A stretch of DNA of 64,000 nucleotides from Bacteroidota bacterium (GCA_018266755.1 JAFDZW010000007.1:62001-126000); one strand, 5' to 3'; shown: positions 39,550 to 48,793, counted from the stretch's first letter. A program made the numbers and translations. Notes: generated by a model from the sequence alone, not told the origin.

Positions 39550-40694
39550 CGGATCCTCCTTGTGTTCAGGTCTTCTTCCCAAAACTCTTCGCTCGAACGG
39601 AGCGTGCACTGCGTTTCGAACCGCTTCATCTCCTCGTCGGTGATCGGCCACGGTGGGCCGTTCTCGAGGCCCTCGCCTCGCCAGCCGCGAGCAACAACCA
39701 GCAGCTCACCCTTCGGCGCAAGGAATCGGCACACCGCATCGATCGCCTCATCACGCACGTCGCGCGGCAGCGCTTGCACGGTGTAGCATTCGAAAATGAA
39801 GTCGAACTTCCCGGCTTGTTCGTTCGAGAACGAGAACAGGTCTGCAACTTGGTAGTTAACGCTCGTCTTCGGGAAGCGCTCTTTCGCCCATGCGATCGCA
39901 GACGGAGCGATGTCAAATGCGGTCACCGCAAAGCCCCGTGCAGCAAGCGCTTCGGCGTCGTCGCCCAGTCCGCAGCCGATCACAAGTGCTGTGCGGCCAG
40001 TGCCGACAATCTTGTGTTCGTCGAGCCACGAAACGAGATACGGATTGGGTTTGCTGTCGGCCCACGGAATGGATGCGGCCGTGCGGCCGGCCGTCTTATA
40101 CACTTCTTCGAACCACCCAGTACGGTCTCCGGTGGCGAGGTGTTGCTGCGCTATCGGGTGCGTACGTTCGCGCGCTTTGTTTTTTCTTTCGAGTTCGTTT
40201 TCCACGGCGACGATGAAATTAGTTTTCGCATCGGTGTACGCAACACGGTCGTTGCGGTAACGCTCGGCGAGTTCTTTTTTCAGATCGGCATATTGCGCGG
40301 CGAGCTCGCGGTCGCTGCGCAGCCTGTCACGAAAATACACATGCCGTTCCCAAAATGGAGAGCCTGCCTCGACCAAATGTATGTGGTGCGTATGGATGCC
40401 ATCCGCCCTGAGCTTCTTGAAATATCGCCGCTCGGGCATCTCGGCTTCGTACTCGGGGATATATTGATAGCCGAGCGAAACGATCGGGGCAATCATGGTG
40501 GCAGCATCATCGAGCGAGTGTACGCCGATCATGATATCAACGATCGGCTTCGCCGCGAGACCTTCGACGGCCGTGCTGCCGATATGGATGATCGTCGGCG
40601 CGTCACCAAGTACGGTGCGAAGCGCGGCGGCTTCCGCTTCGAAGCGAAGCGGCCACGCGGGATCGTAGGCTTCAACGACGACGGGCGGCTTCAT
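39528..40694 (-). CDS. GrpB family domain fused to SAM-dependent methyltransferase
   Basis: A 388-residue two-domain protein. Residues 1-170 are a GrpB/UPF0157 nucleotidyltransferase-fold domain: VVEAYDPAWPLRFEAEAAAL, HIGSTAVEGLAAKPIVDIMI, and HHIHLVEAGSPFWERHVYFR. Residues about 190-388 are a class I methyltransferase resembling the TPMT-like group: WFEEVYKTAGRTAASIPWAD, SAM-loop ALVIGCGLGDDAEALAARGF, FDIAPSAIAWAKERFP, and FIFECYTVQALPRDVRDEAI. GrpB alone is usually a stand-alone protein of unknown role. The fusion is in one continuous frame. Start ATG 40694, overlapping the GNAT gene by 23 bases. Confidence 0.87.
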   Translation of the reverse strand: MKPPVVVEAYDPAWPLRFEAEAAALRTVLGDAPTIIHIGSTAVEGLAAKPIVDIMIGVHSLDDAATMIAPIVSLGYQYIPEYEAEMPERRYFKKLRADGIHTHHIHLVEAGSPFWERHVYFRDRLRSDRELAAQYADLKKELAERYRNDRVAYTDAKTNFIVAVENELERKNKARERTHPIAQQHLATGDRTGWFEEVYKTAGRTAASIPWADSKPNPYLVSWLDEHKIVGTGRTALVIGCGLGDDAEALAARGFAVTAFDIAPSAIAWAKERFPKTSVNYQVADLFSFSNEQAGKFDFIFECYTVQALPRDVRDEAIDAVCRFLAPKGELLVVARGWRGEGLENGPPWPITDEEMKRFETQCTLRSSEEFWEEDLNTRRIRCSYSKD

Positions 40695-41247
40695 GGTCGG
40701 AGCGGATGATTGAGTACATGGACATATCTCGCGGAGCACCTTTGAGAAGTTTGAACTGCCGCAGCGTGCCTTCGTAGGTCATTCCCGCTTTCTGCATCAC
40801 ACGCCCGCTCGGCACGTGCTCCGCGACGTGCATCGCCGCGATGCGGTTGATGTCGGACTGCCCGAACACTGCAGCGATCACCCCTTCGAGCGCTTCCGCC
40901 GTATAGCCCTTCCCCCAATGATCGGGATGAATGATATAACCTGCCTCGACCGAGCCGACGTCGAGTTCGACGTTATGAATCCCTATCGTCCCGATCATCC
41001 GGTGACCCTCGAGCAGTTCGATCGCCCACACTAATCCGAAGCCCGTCCCGGCCTGCGAGGTCGCCACTCGGATGAATTCGGCCGAATCTTCGACGCTGCG
41101 ATGCGTGTGAAAGAGCACATACTTCGTCGCCTCCTCGAGCGACGCATACGCGAACATCGCCTCGGCATCCGCCTCGCGCAGCGGGCGAAGCAAGAGGCGG
41201 GATGTAACAATTTCGGGTTGTTCGTCGAAGAATTGTATTCCGGACAT
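40672..41247 (-). CDS. GNAT family N-acetyltransferase (RimJ/RimL type)
   Basis: A 191-residue acetyltransferase, with SRLLLRPLREADAEAMFAYA, GTIGIHNVELDVGSVEAGYI, and the acetyl-CoA loop HPDHWGKGYTAEALEGVIAA followed by HVPSGRVMQKAGMTYEGTLR. This is the RimJ/RimL group, acting on protein N termini or small amines; the substrate is unknown. It is the first of four overlapping genes on the minus strand and is divergent from the OmpA-type gene. Confidence 0.92.
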   Translation of the reverse strand: MSGIQFFDEQPEIVTSRLLLRPLREADAEAMFAYASLEEATKYVLFHTHRSVEDSAEFIRVATSQAGTGFGLVWAIELLEGHRMIGTIGIHNVELDVGSVEAGYIIHPDHWGKGYTAEALEGVIAAVFGQSDINRIAAMHVAEHVPSGRVMQKAGMTYEGTLRQFKLLKGAPRDMSMYSIIRSDHEAARRR

Positions 41248-41326
41248 AGTCTTGAACGTACCGAGGGCTCACATACGGGCCCAGATGGCGGACGATTATG
41301 CCCGCTCCACTGTTACTGAATGCTCT

Positions 41327-43177
41327 ATGATCTCACGACGCCGAATCGCTGCCGCCGTGCTGGCTATCTTGTGCTCGATCGCCTGTTTGGGCCAGTCGGC
41401 GCACGCCCAACACAGCAAGAAGCGGCTGAAGAAACAACCAACGGCCGAGGCCAAGGATTCAAGCCGCGCGGCGATCACGTCATTGATGACGAAGGACTCG
41501 CTCGTCGTCACCGAGGTCAAACTTCCGCTCGCCGATTCTGCCGACGACCGGCCGATGTTCAGCCTTGACGGCAGCATTATGGTCTTCGGCTCGCGCCGGC
41601 CGCCAATGCCAGGGGAGACCTGGCGACAACGCCAGCAAGCCCCATACTTTTGGGATGGCGATATCTACTACCGCGTCTATACCGATACCGGCTGGTCGAT
41701 CCCGATCAATGCCGGCCCGCAGATCAACAACTCCGGCGACCAGAATAACCCGACCATCAGCCCGGGTGGCGATGAGATCGTGTACGTCAACAACGGAACG
41801 ATCATGCGGTCGAAGTTTATCGGTGGCTCCCTGCAACAGCCGGAGGTAATTCCGGGAGACATCCAGAATATCTACGGTCAGCTACAGATTGCCCATTTCA
41901 ATTATGCAAACTCGCTTCGCGCGAAAGTACTGGCCGAACTGAATGCCGATTCGGAACATGCCGACCTATTTCGTCGTGCGCCCGATACAAAAGAGGTGTA
42001 TTTCAAAGAGAAGCTCATTAATGCACTTAAAGACGATGGTGGGGTGAAGTTCTTTCAGGGCACCACCCGCTTCGAGAGTGCATTCTCGCCGGACGGGCAC
42101 TATGTGATCTTCAGCGAGAACTTCGGCAAAAAGGGTGAGTATGGCTTCGATGGCGAAGGCGATGACGATCTATGGGCGCTTACGATCAGCCCCAACGGCC
42201 GTTGGGATACTGTCCGAAGCATCAATGGCAAGATAAATTCTCGGCTCTCCGAAAGCTACCCGTTCATGGCTGCAGATGGGCTCACGCTGTACTTCACCAG
42301 TAACAGGCCGTGTGCAACATGCCCGCAGAACACTCAAGGGTATGACGACATCTATATGTCGAAGCTTACCGATACCGGTTTCACGAAGCCGGTTGCGCTT
42401 CCCTATCCGATCAACGACCCGAGTGCGGGTGATTATGGGCTGACGATCACGGCCGACGGCTCGACGGCGTACTTCGTCTCGAACCGCAGCGGCAAATCGA
42501 AGTTCTATCAAGTCCGGCTTCGTTCGCAGGATTCGACATTCATGCCGACGCCGGTGGTGCTCGTCAGTGGCACGCTGCGCGATCAGCAAACGCATGCGCC
42601 GCTGAAGGGACAAGTCTTCGTCGACGAGCTCACAGAGGGCAAAGCATCGTTTAGTGTGTATACGAACGATAGCGGCGTATATATTCTCGCGGTTCGTCGC
42701 GGTCACCGGTTCGGTCTGCAAGCTGTCGCAGACAAGCATCTGCCGAAATCGGAGCGCTTCACCTATCCGAAAAGCGGCGCCTTCAACCGTAGCAAGCTCG
42801 ATTTCGATCTCGCACCGATCGAGGTCGGGGCCAGCACCGAATTCAAGAACGTGTACTTCGAGACTGCCAAATCGGACCTACTGCCCGAAAGCAAACCGGA
42901 GCTCGATCGCGTGGCGGAATTTCTACACCGAAGCCGTACAGCGTCAATCGAGATCGACGGACATACCGATGACGTCGGCAACGAAGCCTATAACGAGAAG
43001 CTCAGTCTCGACCGTGCAACGAGTGTTATGAATTATCTCATCTCGAAAGGTATCGCGAAAGAACGCCTCGAAGCAAAAGGCTTCGGCAAGAGAAAACCGC
43101 TCAAGCACGGAACGGACGAAGCGTCGCGCGCAATGAACCGACGCGTCGAGATGGTTGTCACGTCGTATTCAAAATAA
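41327..43177 (+). CDS. PorE-like PD40/carboxypeptidase-regulatory/OmpA protein
   Basis: A 616-residue envelope protein. Signal peptide to about 28 (LCSIACLGQSAHAQ). Residues about 67-400 are PD40/TolB-type propeller blades (SLDGSIMVFGSRR, SPDGHYVIFSENF, AADGLTLYFTSNR, TADGSTAYFVSNR). Residues 412-480 form a carboxypeptidase-regulatory-like beta domain. Residues 505-616 are a peptidoglycan-binding OmpA_C domain (VYFETAKSDLLPESKPELDR, IEIDGHTDDVGNEAYNEKLS, NRRVEM). The order PD40-CRD-OmpA is that of the T9SS component PorE, but the N-terminal TPR part and the lipobox are missing. ATG 41327 is chosen for the signal peptide. Confidence 0.85.
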   Translation: MISRRRIAAAVLAILCSIACLGQSAHAQHSKKRLKKQPTAEAKDSSRAAITSLMTKDSLVVTEVKLPLADSADDRPMFSLDGSIMVFGSRRPPMPGETWRQRQQAPYFWDGDIYYRVYTDTGWSIPINAGPQINNSGDQNNPTISPGGDEIVYVNNGTIMRSKFIGGSLQQPEVIPGDIQNIYGQLQIAHFNYANSLRAKVLAELNADSEHADLFRRAPDTKEVYFKEKLINALKDDGGVKFFQGTTRFESAFSPDGHYVIFSENFGKKGEYGFDGEGDDDLWALTISPNGRWDTVRSINGKINSRLSESYPFMAADGLTLYFTSNRPCATCPQNTQGYDDIYMSKLTDTGFTKPVALPYPINDPSAGDYGLTITADGSTAYFVSNRSGKSKFYQVRLRSQDSTFMPTPVVLVSGTLRDQQTHAPLKGQVFVDELTEGKASFSVYTNDSGVYILAVRRGHRFGLQAVADKHLPKSERFTYPKSGAFNRSKLDFDLAPIEVGASTEFKNVYFETAKSDLLPESKPELDRVAEFLHRSRTASIEIDGHTDDVGNEAYNEKLSLDRATSVMNYLISKGIAKERLEAKGFGKRKPLKHGTDEASRAMNRRVEMVVTSYSK

Positions 43178-43178
43178 G

Positions 43179-43973
43179 ATGGAGCGCATCGACGTTCGAG
43201 GGATACACATCGCTGCAGATATTGCTCGTGCAAGCGGCGAGCTCATCGTATTCATCCATGGTGTTGGTGCGGACCGCACGTCGTGGAAGTACCAACTGCC
43301 GTATTTCCATCAGTTGGGGTATAGCGTCGCCGCAATCGACCTTCGCGGCTCCGGCGATTCGGACGCTCGCGACGCTTACGGTACACTCCTGAAGATCGAC
43401 CGTACCGAATACGCACTGGACGTCGACGCATTCATTCACACACTCGGATACGAACGGGCCCACTGGGTGGGTAACTCGCTCGGAGGCGTAGTGATCCAGG
43501 AGGCAGAACGTCTCGGTCTTACGTCGCTCGATCGCATTGTGCTTTGCGACACCTTTGCGTATTATCCCGATCACGCAACGACTCTGCCGCGCGCGGCGGC
43601 AGCACTGGCCATTAAGCCGATGCAGCAATTTGCCACCGAGCGAATTCCGCTTGTGCTGCGCTCAGACATCGATCGCGAGACGCTCGACGAGGCAATCTAT
43701 GCGATGGCGCGTAAAGATCCGGAAGCTTACCTTGCTTCGTGGCAAACGACGTGGAGCCCCGATTTTCGCTCGATCATCTCCGGTATTCGTCATCGGACGT
43801 TAGTTGTTTGTGGGACGGACGATGCTATCACGCCGATGGCGCTCTCCGAGGAATTGGCCGGCGTTATCATCGGCGCACGGCTGGAGAAGATCGCAGGAGC
43901 GGGTCATATCTCGAATCTTGACCGGCCGAACGAATTCAATGCGATCCTTGAAAAATTTCTGAAGGAAAAATAA
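43179..43973 (+). CDS. Alpha/beta hydrolase
   Basis: A 264-residue alpha/beta-hydrolase fold enzyme. The oxyanion strand is LIVFIHGVGADRTSW, the nucleophile elbow is VGNSLGGVVIQ, the acid is in VVCGTDDAITP and the base His in IAGAGHISNLDRPNEF. The pattern is close to the 3-oxoadipate enol-lactonase/ bioH group; substrate unknown. The ATG at 43179 begins one base after the OmpA gene's TAA, so the two are likely one transcript. Cytosolic. Confidence 0.92.
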   Translation: MERIDVRGIHIAADIARASGELIVFIHGVGADRTSWKYQLPYFHQLGYSVAAIDLRGSGDSDARDAYGTLLKIDRTEYALDVDAFIHTLGYERAHWVGNSLGGVVIQEAERLGLTSLDRIVLCDTFAYYPDHATTLPRAAAALAIKPMQQFATERIPLVLRSDIDRETLDEAIYAMARKDPEAYLASWQTTWSPDFRSIISGIRHRTLVVCGTDDAITPMALSEELAGVIIGARLEKIAGAGHISNLDRPNEFNAILEKFLKEK

Positions 43974-44069
43974 TCGAAATCGCCGATCGTGAAACTATTC
44001 GGTTTGTCAGCGCGTAGTTCTTATTAGAATTTGAACGAAACGTTCGAAGCACAACGAAGCCAGCTTAAT

Positions 44070-44106
44070 GCCCGCAATAGAGTACCGTACCGGCTCCATT
44101 GCGGGC
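44070..44106. terminator. Hairpin between convergent hydrolase and priA
   Basis: Perfect 9-bp arms GCCCGCAAT (44070-44078) and ATTGCGGGC (44098-44106) with a 19-base loop. No T run follows on either strand, so it is at most a weak terminator for the convergent genes. Confidence 0.4.
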
Positions 44107-44114
44107 GTTATGCG

Positions 44115-46655
44115 TCATAGCACTCCCTGAACGTCCACATCGACCGTGACGCTGACCGATCGTGTCGCGAATCGCTCTTGATAGAGCTCCAATGCCCCGG
44201 CCAGCATCCGACGAATCTTCTCGCCGCCCGGATCGAACGCGCGGATATCCTTGATGAGCAGATGCTGTCTGAATTCGCCACGCAGCCGTGCGATCGGCGG
44301 TGGGACGGGGCCGAGCAACTGGTAGTAATTCGATTGCGCAGGAACGAGCGAGGTGAACGCCCGCGCTTTCTCGGCAACGGTCTGCGCATTCTCGCCGCGA
44401 AACTCAACCAAGATCAAGCGCACATACGGCGGGTAGAGCGGTTCGTGCCGCTGAATGTGCTCATGCGCATAGAAGCCTTCGTAGTCGTGTTTGGCCGCAA
44501 AGAGGACCGCCGGATGTTCCGGTTGAAACGTCTGGACGATCACCTCGCCCGCGAGTTCTTCGCTGCGGCCCGCGCGGCCGGATACCTGTGTCAGGAGTTG
44601 GAACGTCCGTTCGGCCGATCGAAAGTCGGGCAGCGACAGACTGGTGTCGGCATTGATCACGCCCACGAGCGTGACGCGCGGGAAGTCGAGGCCTTTGGCG
44701 ACCATCTGCGTACCGAGCAGCACATCGGCATCGCCATTACCGAACGATCGTAGTAACTGCTCGTATGCACCGCGTCGAGAGGTCGTATCAAGATCCATTC
44801 GGGCGATGCGTATCTCGGGGAAATGCGTTCGAAGTTCGTCCTCGACCCGCTCGGTACCGACGCCGCCAAGATACATCTTTTCCGAACCGCACGTCGGGCA
44901 CACTTGCGAGCGCTTCTGCAAGAAACCGCAATAATGGCATTGCATCCGGTTGCCGCTTTGATGCCAGGTCATCGTGACGGCACAGTTCGGGCACATCACC
45001 ACCTCGCCGCAGCTCGAGCAACCAAGGAAGGTAGAGAATCCGCGACGGTTTTGCAAGAGCACGACACCCTGCTTTCGTGCAAGTCGAAGCGCGATCGCTT
45101 CTTTGAGCTCTGGCGAAATGCTCGATGCCTTCGCCTGCTCTGCCGCGCGGCGAAGCGGTTGCCGCATATCGACGATCCGCACCGGCGGAAGCTTCGCATC
45201 CTGTGCGCGCTTGGTCAGTTGCAGCAGGGTGTATTTCTTCTGTTCAGCGTTATAGAAACTCTCGAGCGACGGCGTCGCGCTGCCGAGCACTGCTACGCCG
45301 CCGAGCAGATGCGCACGCATGACTGCGGCGTCGCGGGCGTGATAGCGCGGCGATGAATCGTATTGCTTGTAGGTAACCTCGTGCTCTTCATCGACGATGA
45401 TAAGCTTCAGATTCCTGATCGGTGCAAAAACGGCGCTACGCGCACCGATGGCGATCTTTGTATCCCCTCGCGCCAAGGCCTGCCATGAGGCAAGGCGTTC
45501 CGTGTTCGACATGCGCGAATGCAGAACGGAAATATTGGCGTGCAGACGACGCTTGAAGCGGTCGATGAGCTGTGGTGTGAGCGAGATCTCCGGCACCAGC
45601 ACCAGCACGCCGCCGCCCGAAGCGATCACCTTGCGTGCAAGTGTGATATACACCTCCGTCTTGCCGGAGCCGGTGATGCCATGGATCAGAAACGTCTTGC
45701 TCTCGGCGGCATCAAGTGAAGTATTCACTGCATCGACGGCGATCTGTTGGTCGCTTGTGAGCGCAAGGTTCTCGATCGCATCTTCATGATTCGGCAACGG
45801 ACCGCTTGGTCCGGTGGACCGCACTTCGCGCTGTTCGATGCGAACATAGTTCTTCTTGACGAGCGCTTGAATGACAGCAGGCGTTGCTTCGGCTTCGGCG
45901 CTCAAGAGCTTCACCGCCAGAGGTTCATCAGGCGAGAGCTGCCGCTGCTGCATGAGCTTCATCAGGACTCGCGCCTGCTTCGGGGCGTTCTCGAGCTCGA
46001 GCAATGCTCTTGTGAGCTTCGCCCCATCCTCTAATTCTTCGGTGAGCACAGCGACGCGTTCGGTCTTGGGCTTCGCTGCGGGTCGTTCGGCATCAACGAT
46101 GCGGATGAAGCCGTCGCGCTCAAGCGCGGCAAGATGCGCGTAGAGTCCGCCGATCTTCGATCGCTTTGCCAGGTGCGAAGCGAACACACCGTTCGGATAA
46201 GTCGCGATGAGCCGCAGTACTTCTGCTCGACGCATCGATCGCTTTTCTAACTCCGCGGCTTCTCGGGCGATGTCGGTCGAGACGGGAATGACCTTGCTTT
46301 TGGTCTCGCTTCGGAGTCCCTGCGGCAGTGCAGCTTCGAGTACTTCGCCCCACGACGAGAGGTAGTAGCCGGCGATCCACTTCGTCCAGGCGAGGAAGTG
46401 TTCGTCGAAGACCGGTTGGGTATCGAGGATGTCTTCGATCGCACGGATGGAGCGAATATTCTTCGGCGCTTCGTCCGAACGTGCGACGATGACACCCGTC
46501 GTCAGCCGCTTGCCGAGCGGGACGACGACGCGCGTGCCGACCTGTGCCGACTCTGCGAGCTCCTCGGGGATGGAATAGGTCAGACCGTCGAATCCGCCGC
46601 TATGATACTTGAATGTCAGTGGCAGTGCCACTGTGGCATAGCGGGGCGTGGGCAT
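44115..46655 (-). CDS. priA: Primosomal replication factor PriA (N')
   Basis: An 846-residue 3'-5' helicase that restarts replication. The N-terminal 3'-DNA-binding domain (ATVALPLTFKYHSGGFDGLT, VVVPLGKRLTTGVIV) is followed by a helicase core with Walker A GITGSGKTE (326-334), DEEH (422-425) and RGAYEQLLRSFGNGDADVLL with QVSGRAGR. Two zinc clusters are made by Cys546, 549, 555, 558, 573, 576, 586 and 589. It is longer than E. coli PriA because of a helical insert near 200-280. It starts 7 bases after the small gene at 46663-46866. Confidence 0.97.
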   Translation of the reverse strand: MPTPRYATVALPLTFKYHSGGFDGLTYSIPEELAESAQVGTRVVVPLGKRLTTGVIVARSDEAPKNIRSIRAIEDILDTQPVFDEHFLAWTKWIAGYYLSSWGEVLEAALPQGLRSETKSKVIPVSTDIAREAAELEKRSMRRAEVLRLIATYPNGVFASHLAKRSKIGGLYAHLAALERDGFIRIVDAERPAAKPKTERVAVLTEELEDGAKLTRALLELENAPKQARVLMKLMQQRQLSPDEPLAVKLLSAEAEATPAVIQALVKKNYVRIEQREVRSTGPSGPLPNHEDAIENLALTSDQQIAVDAVNTSLDAAESKTFLIHGITGSGKTEVYITLARKVIASGGGVLVLVPEISLTPQLIDRFKRRLHANISVLHSRMSNTERLASWQALARGDTKIAIGARSAVFAPIRNLKLIIVDEEHEVTYKQYDSSPRYHARDAAVMRAHLLGGVAVLGSATPSLESFYNAEQKKYTLLQLTKRAQDAKLPPVRIVDMRQPLRRAAEQAKASSISPELKEAIALRLARKQGVVLLQNRRGFSTFLGCSSCGEVVMCPNCAVTMTWHQSGNRMQCHYCGFLQKRSQVCPTCGSEKMYLGGVGTERVEDELRTHFPEIRIARMDLDTTSRRGAYEQLLRSFGNGDADVLLGTQMVAKGLDFPRVTLVGVINADTSLSLPDFRSAERTFQLLTQVSGRAGRSEELAGEVIVQTFQPEHPAVLFAAKHDYEGFYAHEHIQRHEPLYPPYVRLILVEFRGENAQTVAEKARAFTSLVPAQSNYYQLLGPVPPPIARLRGEFRQHLLIKDIRAFDPGGEKIRRMLAGALELYQERFATRSVSVTVDVDVQGVL

Positions 46656-46662
46656 GGGGCCT

Positions 46663-46866
46663 CTACTGCTTCGGTGCGTTCTCGGCGTTCATCGCTTGCT
46701 CTTGTTGCTTGGCAACGTGCTCCATGATGAGCTGCTTCATCTTCTCTTCGACCTGCTGATGGGCCGTGCCGTTGACGATCAGTTCGAGCTGTGGGCAGAA
46801 GGCAGCATACACGTTCTCGCCGCGACGGCGAACCAGGATTTCATACTCTTTTCCGTTGATCTCCAT
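46663..46866 (-). CDS. Small HicB-fold-like protein upstream of priA
   Basis: A 67-residue protein: MEINGKEYEILVRRRGENVY, AAFCPQLELIVNGTAHQQVE, EKMKQLIMEHVAKQQEQ. The strand-strand-helix order resembles the core of HicB-like (UPF0150) domains, but there is no HicA gene beside it and no HTH. It is only seven bases before priA. Either it is an orphan antitoxin-type fold used for another purpose, or a chance resemblance. Expression with priA is likely from spacing. Confidence 0.65.
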   Translation of the reverse strand: MEINGKEYEILVRRRGENVYAAFCPQLELIVNGTAHQQVEEKMKQLIMEHVAKQQEQAMNAENAPKQ

Positions 46867-46942
46867 ACTATCCTTTCCGAATAGCTATCAAACAGAGAAA
46901 CGGGTGCGAGTGTTCGACGAAGCGAACACCAGTGAGTCCAAG

Positions 46943-48181
46943 CTATTCCTTCACCAATCGCACGACTGAGTCACCGATAGACACAGTGTAGATACCGGGT
47001 GCACACCGCGTGAGATCAAGCTCCGACGAGTTCACACCGGCGGGAAGACTCGCTCGTTCGACACAACGCCCAAGCGCATCAATGACCCTCAGCGAGCTCG
47101 CCGTTCGCGCCGGTATGTTCGATACCGTAACATGATCGGTCGCTGGGTTCGGATAGATGGTCATCGCGGTCTGGACCGATTCCTCGCGTGTGCCATCGGT
47201 AGCCTGCGGGTCATACACTTCAACGTCGTTCGTCGGGCCATGCGGCCGGTAGCCACCGAGGGCGTAGAGTTTGTTGTTTAGAGCCCCGGTCGAAAGCATA
47301 GTTCTGGCAGAGAATAGTCCTGGGTAGTACGGCCGGCTCCAGGTGTTCGTAGAGGGATCGAAGATCTCGACTTCGGCAGATGTATCTTTTTCACCGCCCC
47401 AATAGAGCGGAAACGCAGCGCTTCCGCCGCCAACAATATAGATCTTCGAGTTCAGGATTTCCGCTCCGTGAAACGCGCGAGCCGTGAATGCACCGTTCGT
47501 TGAAAGTATACTCCACGTATTCCTAGCGGGATCGAACTTACGCAGTTTGTCGCTGGGTGAGTGATCAGGATTCAGACCGCCTATCAAAAAGATCTTTCCG
47601 TTCATGACTGTTGCCGACATGCCGACGCCAGGATCGAACGGACCGCTTGGATGCACGATCGTGAAGGTGTTGGTCTGGGGATCGAACACTTCCATGGTGT
47701 CAATGATGTGATCGGTTTCTCCACCGATCAAATAGATCTTGTTGCCGACAACACTCGCGGTAAGCCCTACGCGCGCGGAAAATACTCCGGAAGTGACGGG
47801 ACGATAGACCATCTGCACGGCCGGATCAATGACCCGAAGGGTGTCATAGATGCCGCGCGCCTGATTCCATCCTCCGAATACATAGATGTTACTACCGAGA
47901 ACACATGCGGCAGCTTCCGTCGTGAACATCCCCTCCCCGGTCAACACGGGTGTATTCCAGGTATGAGTCTCCGGATCAAAATACTGCACCGGGATCTGTG
48001 GGTCCTCGCTGCCGCCGATCAGATAGATCCGGTTATCGATCACGGCTGACGCCGCAGAGTATCGTGGGACGAAGGCAGTGGACGTATCGGTCGTCCAAAC
48101 ACCCTGAGCATATCCTGCACAGGCACAACAGAACATCAGCACTAGCGCTGTCATGAGAGACCGTAGAGTGATCATGGCCAT
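46943..48181 (-). CDS. Secreted Kelch-repeat protein with T9SS type A sorting domain
   Basis: A 412-residue protein. Signal peptide MTALVLMFCCACAGYAQ (cleavage near 25). Six Kelch repeats (residues about 35-320) each with a GG pair and an aromatic, such as NRIYLIGGSED, NIYVFGGWNQ, KIYLIGGETD, KIFLIGGLNP, KIYIVGGGSA, KLYALGGYRP, forming a beta-propeller. The C terminus (TIYPNPATDHVTVSN, LRVIDALGRCVERASL, PGIYTVSIGDSV) is a T9SS type A sorting domain. A second ATG two codons downstream (48175) is possible. Surface or released protein; ligand unknown. Confidence 0.88.
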   Translation of the reverse strand: MAMITLRSLMTALVLMFCCACAGYAQGVWTTDTSTAFVPRYSAASAVIDNRIYLIGGSEDPQIPVQYFDPETHTWNTPVLTGEGMFTTEAAACVLGSNIYVFGGWNQARGIYDTLRVIDPAVQMVYRPVTSGVFSARVGLTASVVGNKIYLIGGETDHIIDTMEVFDPQTNTFTIVHPSGPFDPGVGMSATVMNGKIFLIGGLNPDHSPSDKLRKFDPARNTWSILSTNGAFTARAFHGAEILNSKIYIVGGGSAAFPLYWGGEKDTSAEVEIFDPSTNTWSRPYYPGLFSARTMLSTGALNNKLYALGGYRPHGPTNDVEVYDPQATDGTREESVQTAMTIYPNPATDHVTVSNIPARTASSLRVIDALGRCVERASLPAGVNSSELDLTRCAPGIYTVSIGDSVVRLVKE

Positions 48182-48280
48182 AGTTGGATCATTGGTACAC
48201 CATATTCAGTCCACGAATATATGCACAGATCGGGATAAGTGAATCTGGCAATTCGATGAATTCGATTTCACGCTCTCAGG

Positions 48281-48682
48281 CTACTTGCCAACGGCATCGA
48301 GATATGACTTCGGAGGCCGGACCGGTCTGCCTGTCTGTTTGTCGGTGAAGACGAGCGTTGTGGAGCCTTCGGCGATCAGCGCATCATCCGAGGCACGCCG
48401 AATGGTGTAGGTGATAGGAAGACGTGGCGAGTTCTGGGGCTCGAGGCTGGCAGTAACGAGCAGATCGTCGTCGTAGGTCGCACCTTTGAAGTATTTCACA
48501 CTTGCATCGGCGACGGGGAGCATATACCCCGATTCCTCCAGCGAGCGGTACGGCAACCCCATCATGCGCAAGAACTCGGTGCGTGCGACCTCGAAATACT
48601 CAAGGTACTTCGCGTAATACACGATACCCATCTGATCGGTATCGGCGTAACGAACGCGAATGGTGGTCGTATGTGAGAGCAT
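48281..48682 (-). CDS. Acyl-CoA thioesterase, YbgC/4HBT family
   Basis: A 133-residue hotdog-fold protein, with TTTIRVRYADTDQMGIVYYA (catalytic Asp) then KYLEYFEVARTEFLRMMGL. Members hydrolyse acyl-CoA or 4-hydroxybenzoyl-CoA. It lies between a T9SS gene and accA on the same strand. A degenerate repeat (48696-48771) lies just upstream of its start. Confidence 0.92.
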   Translation of the reverse strand: MLSHTTTIRVRYADTDQMGIVYYAKYLEYFEVARTEFLRMMGLPYRSLEESGYMLPVADASVKYFKGATYDDDLLVTASLEPQNSPRLPITYTIRRASDDALIAEGSTTLVFTDKQTGRPVRPPKSYLDAVGK

Positions 48683-48695
48683 AGGAATATCTTCG

Positions 48696-48771
48696 TGTCA
48701 TTGTGGGGATGTCGCGCAGCGACAACGACGCAATCTAAGAACTCAAATGTCTGGCTACGCTCGCAATGATA
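48696..48771. repeat. Degenerate TCATTGCGAG-type repeat
   Basis: Ends TCATTGTG (48698-48705) and CGCAATGA (48762-48769) pair imperfectly. The inner GCAATCTAAGA (48730-48740) and GCTCGCAATGA match the 170-bp element at 17409-17578. The arms have decayed and most of the interior is missing, so this is a shorter or older relative. Confidence 0.55.
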
Positions 48772-48793
48772 TGCCGGTTGAACATATCGTAAA

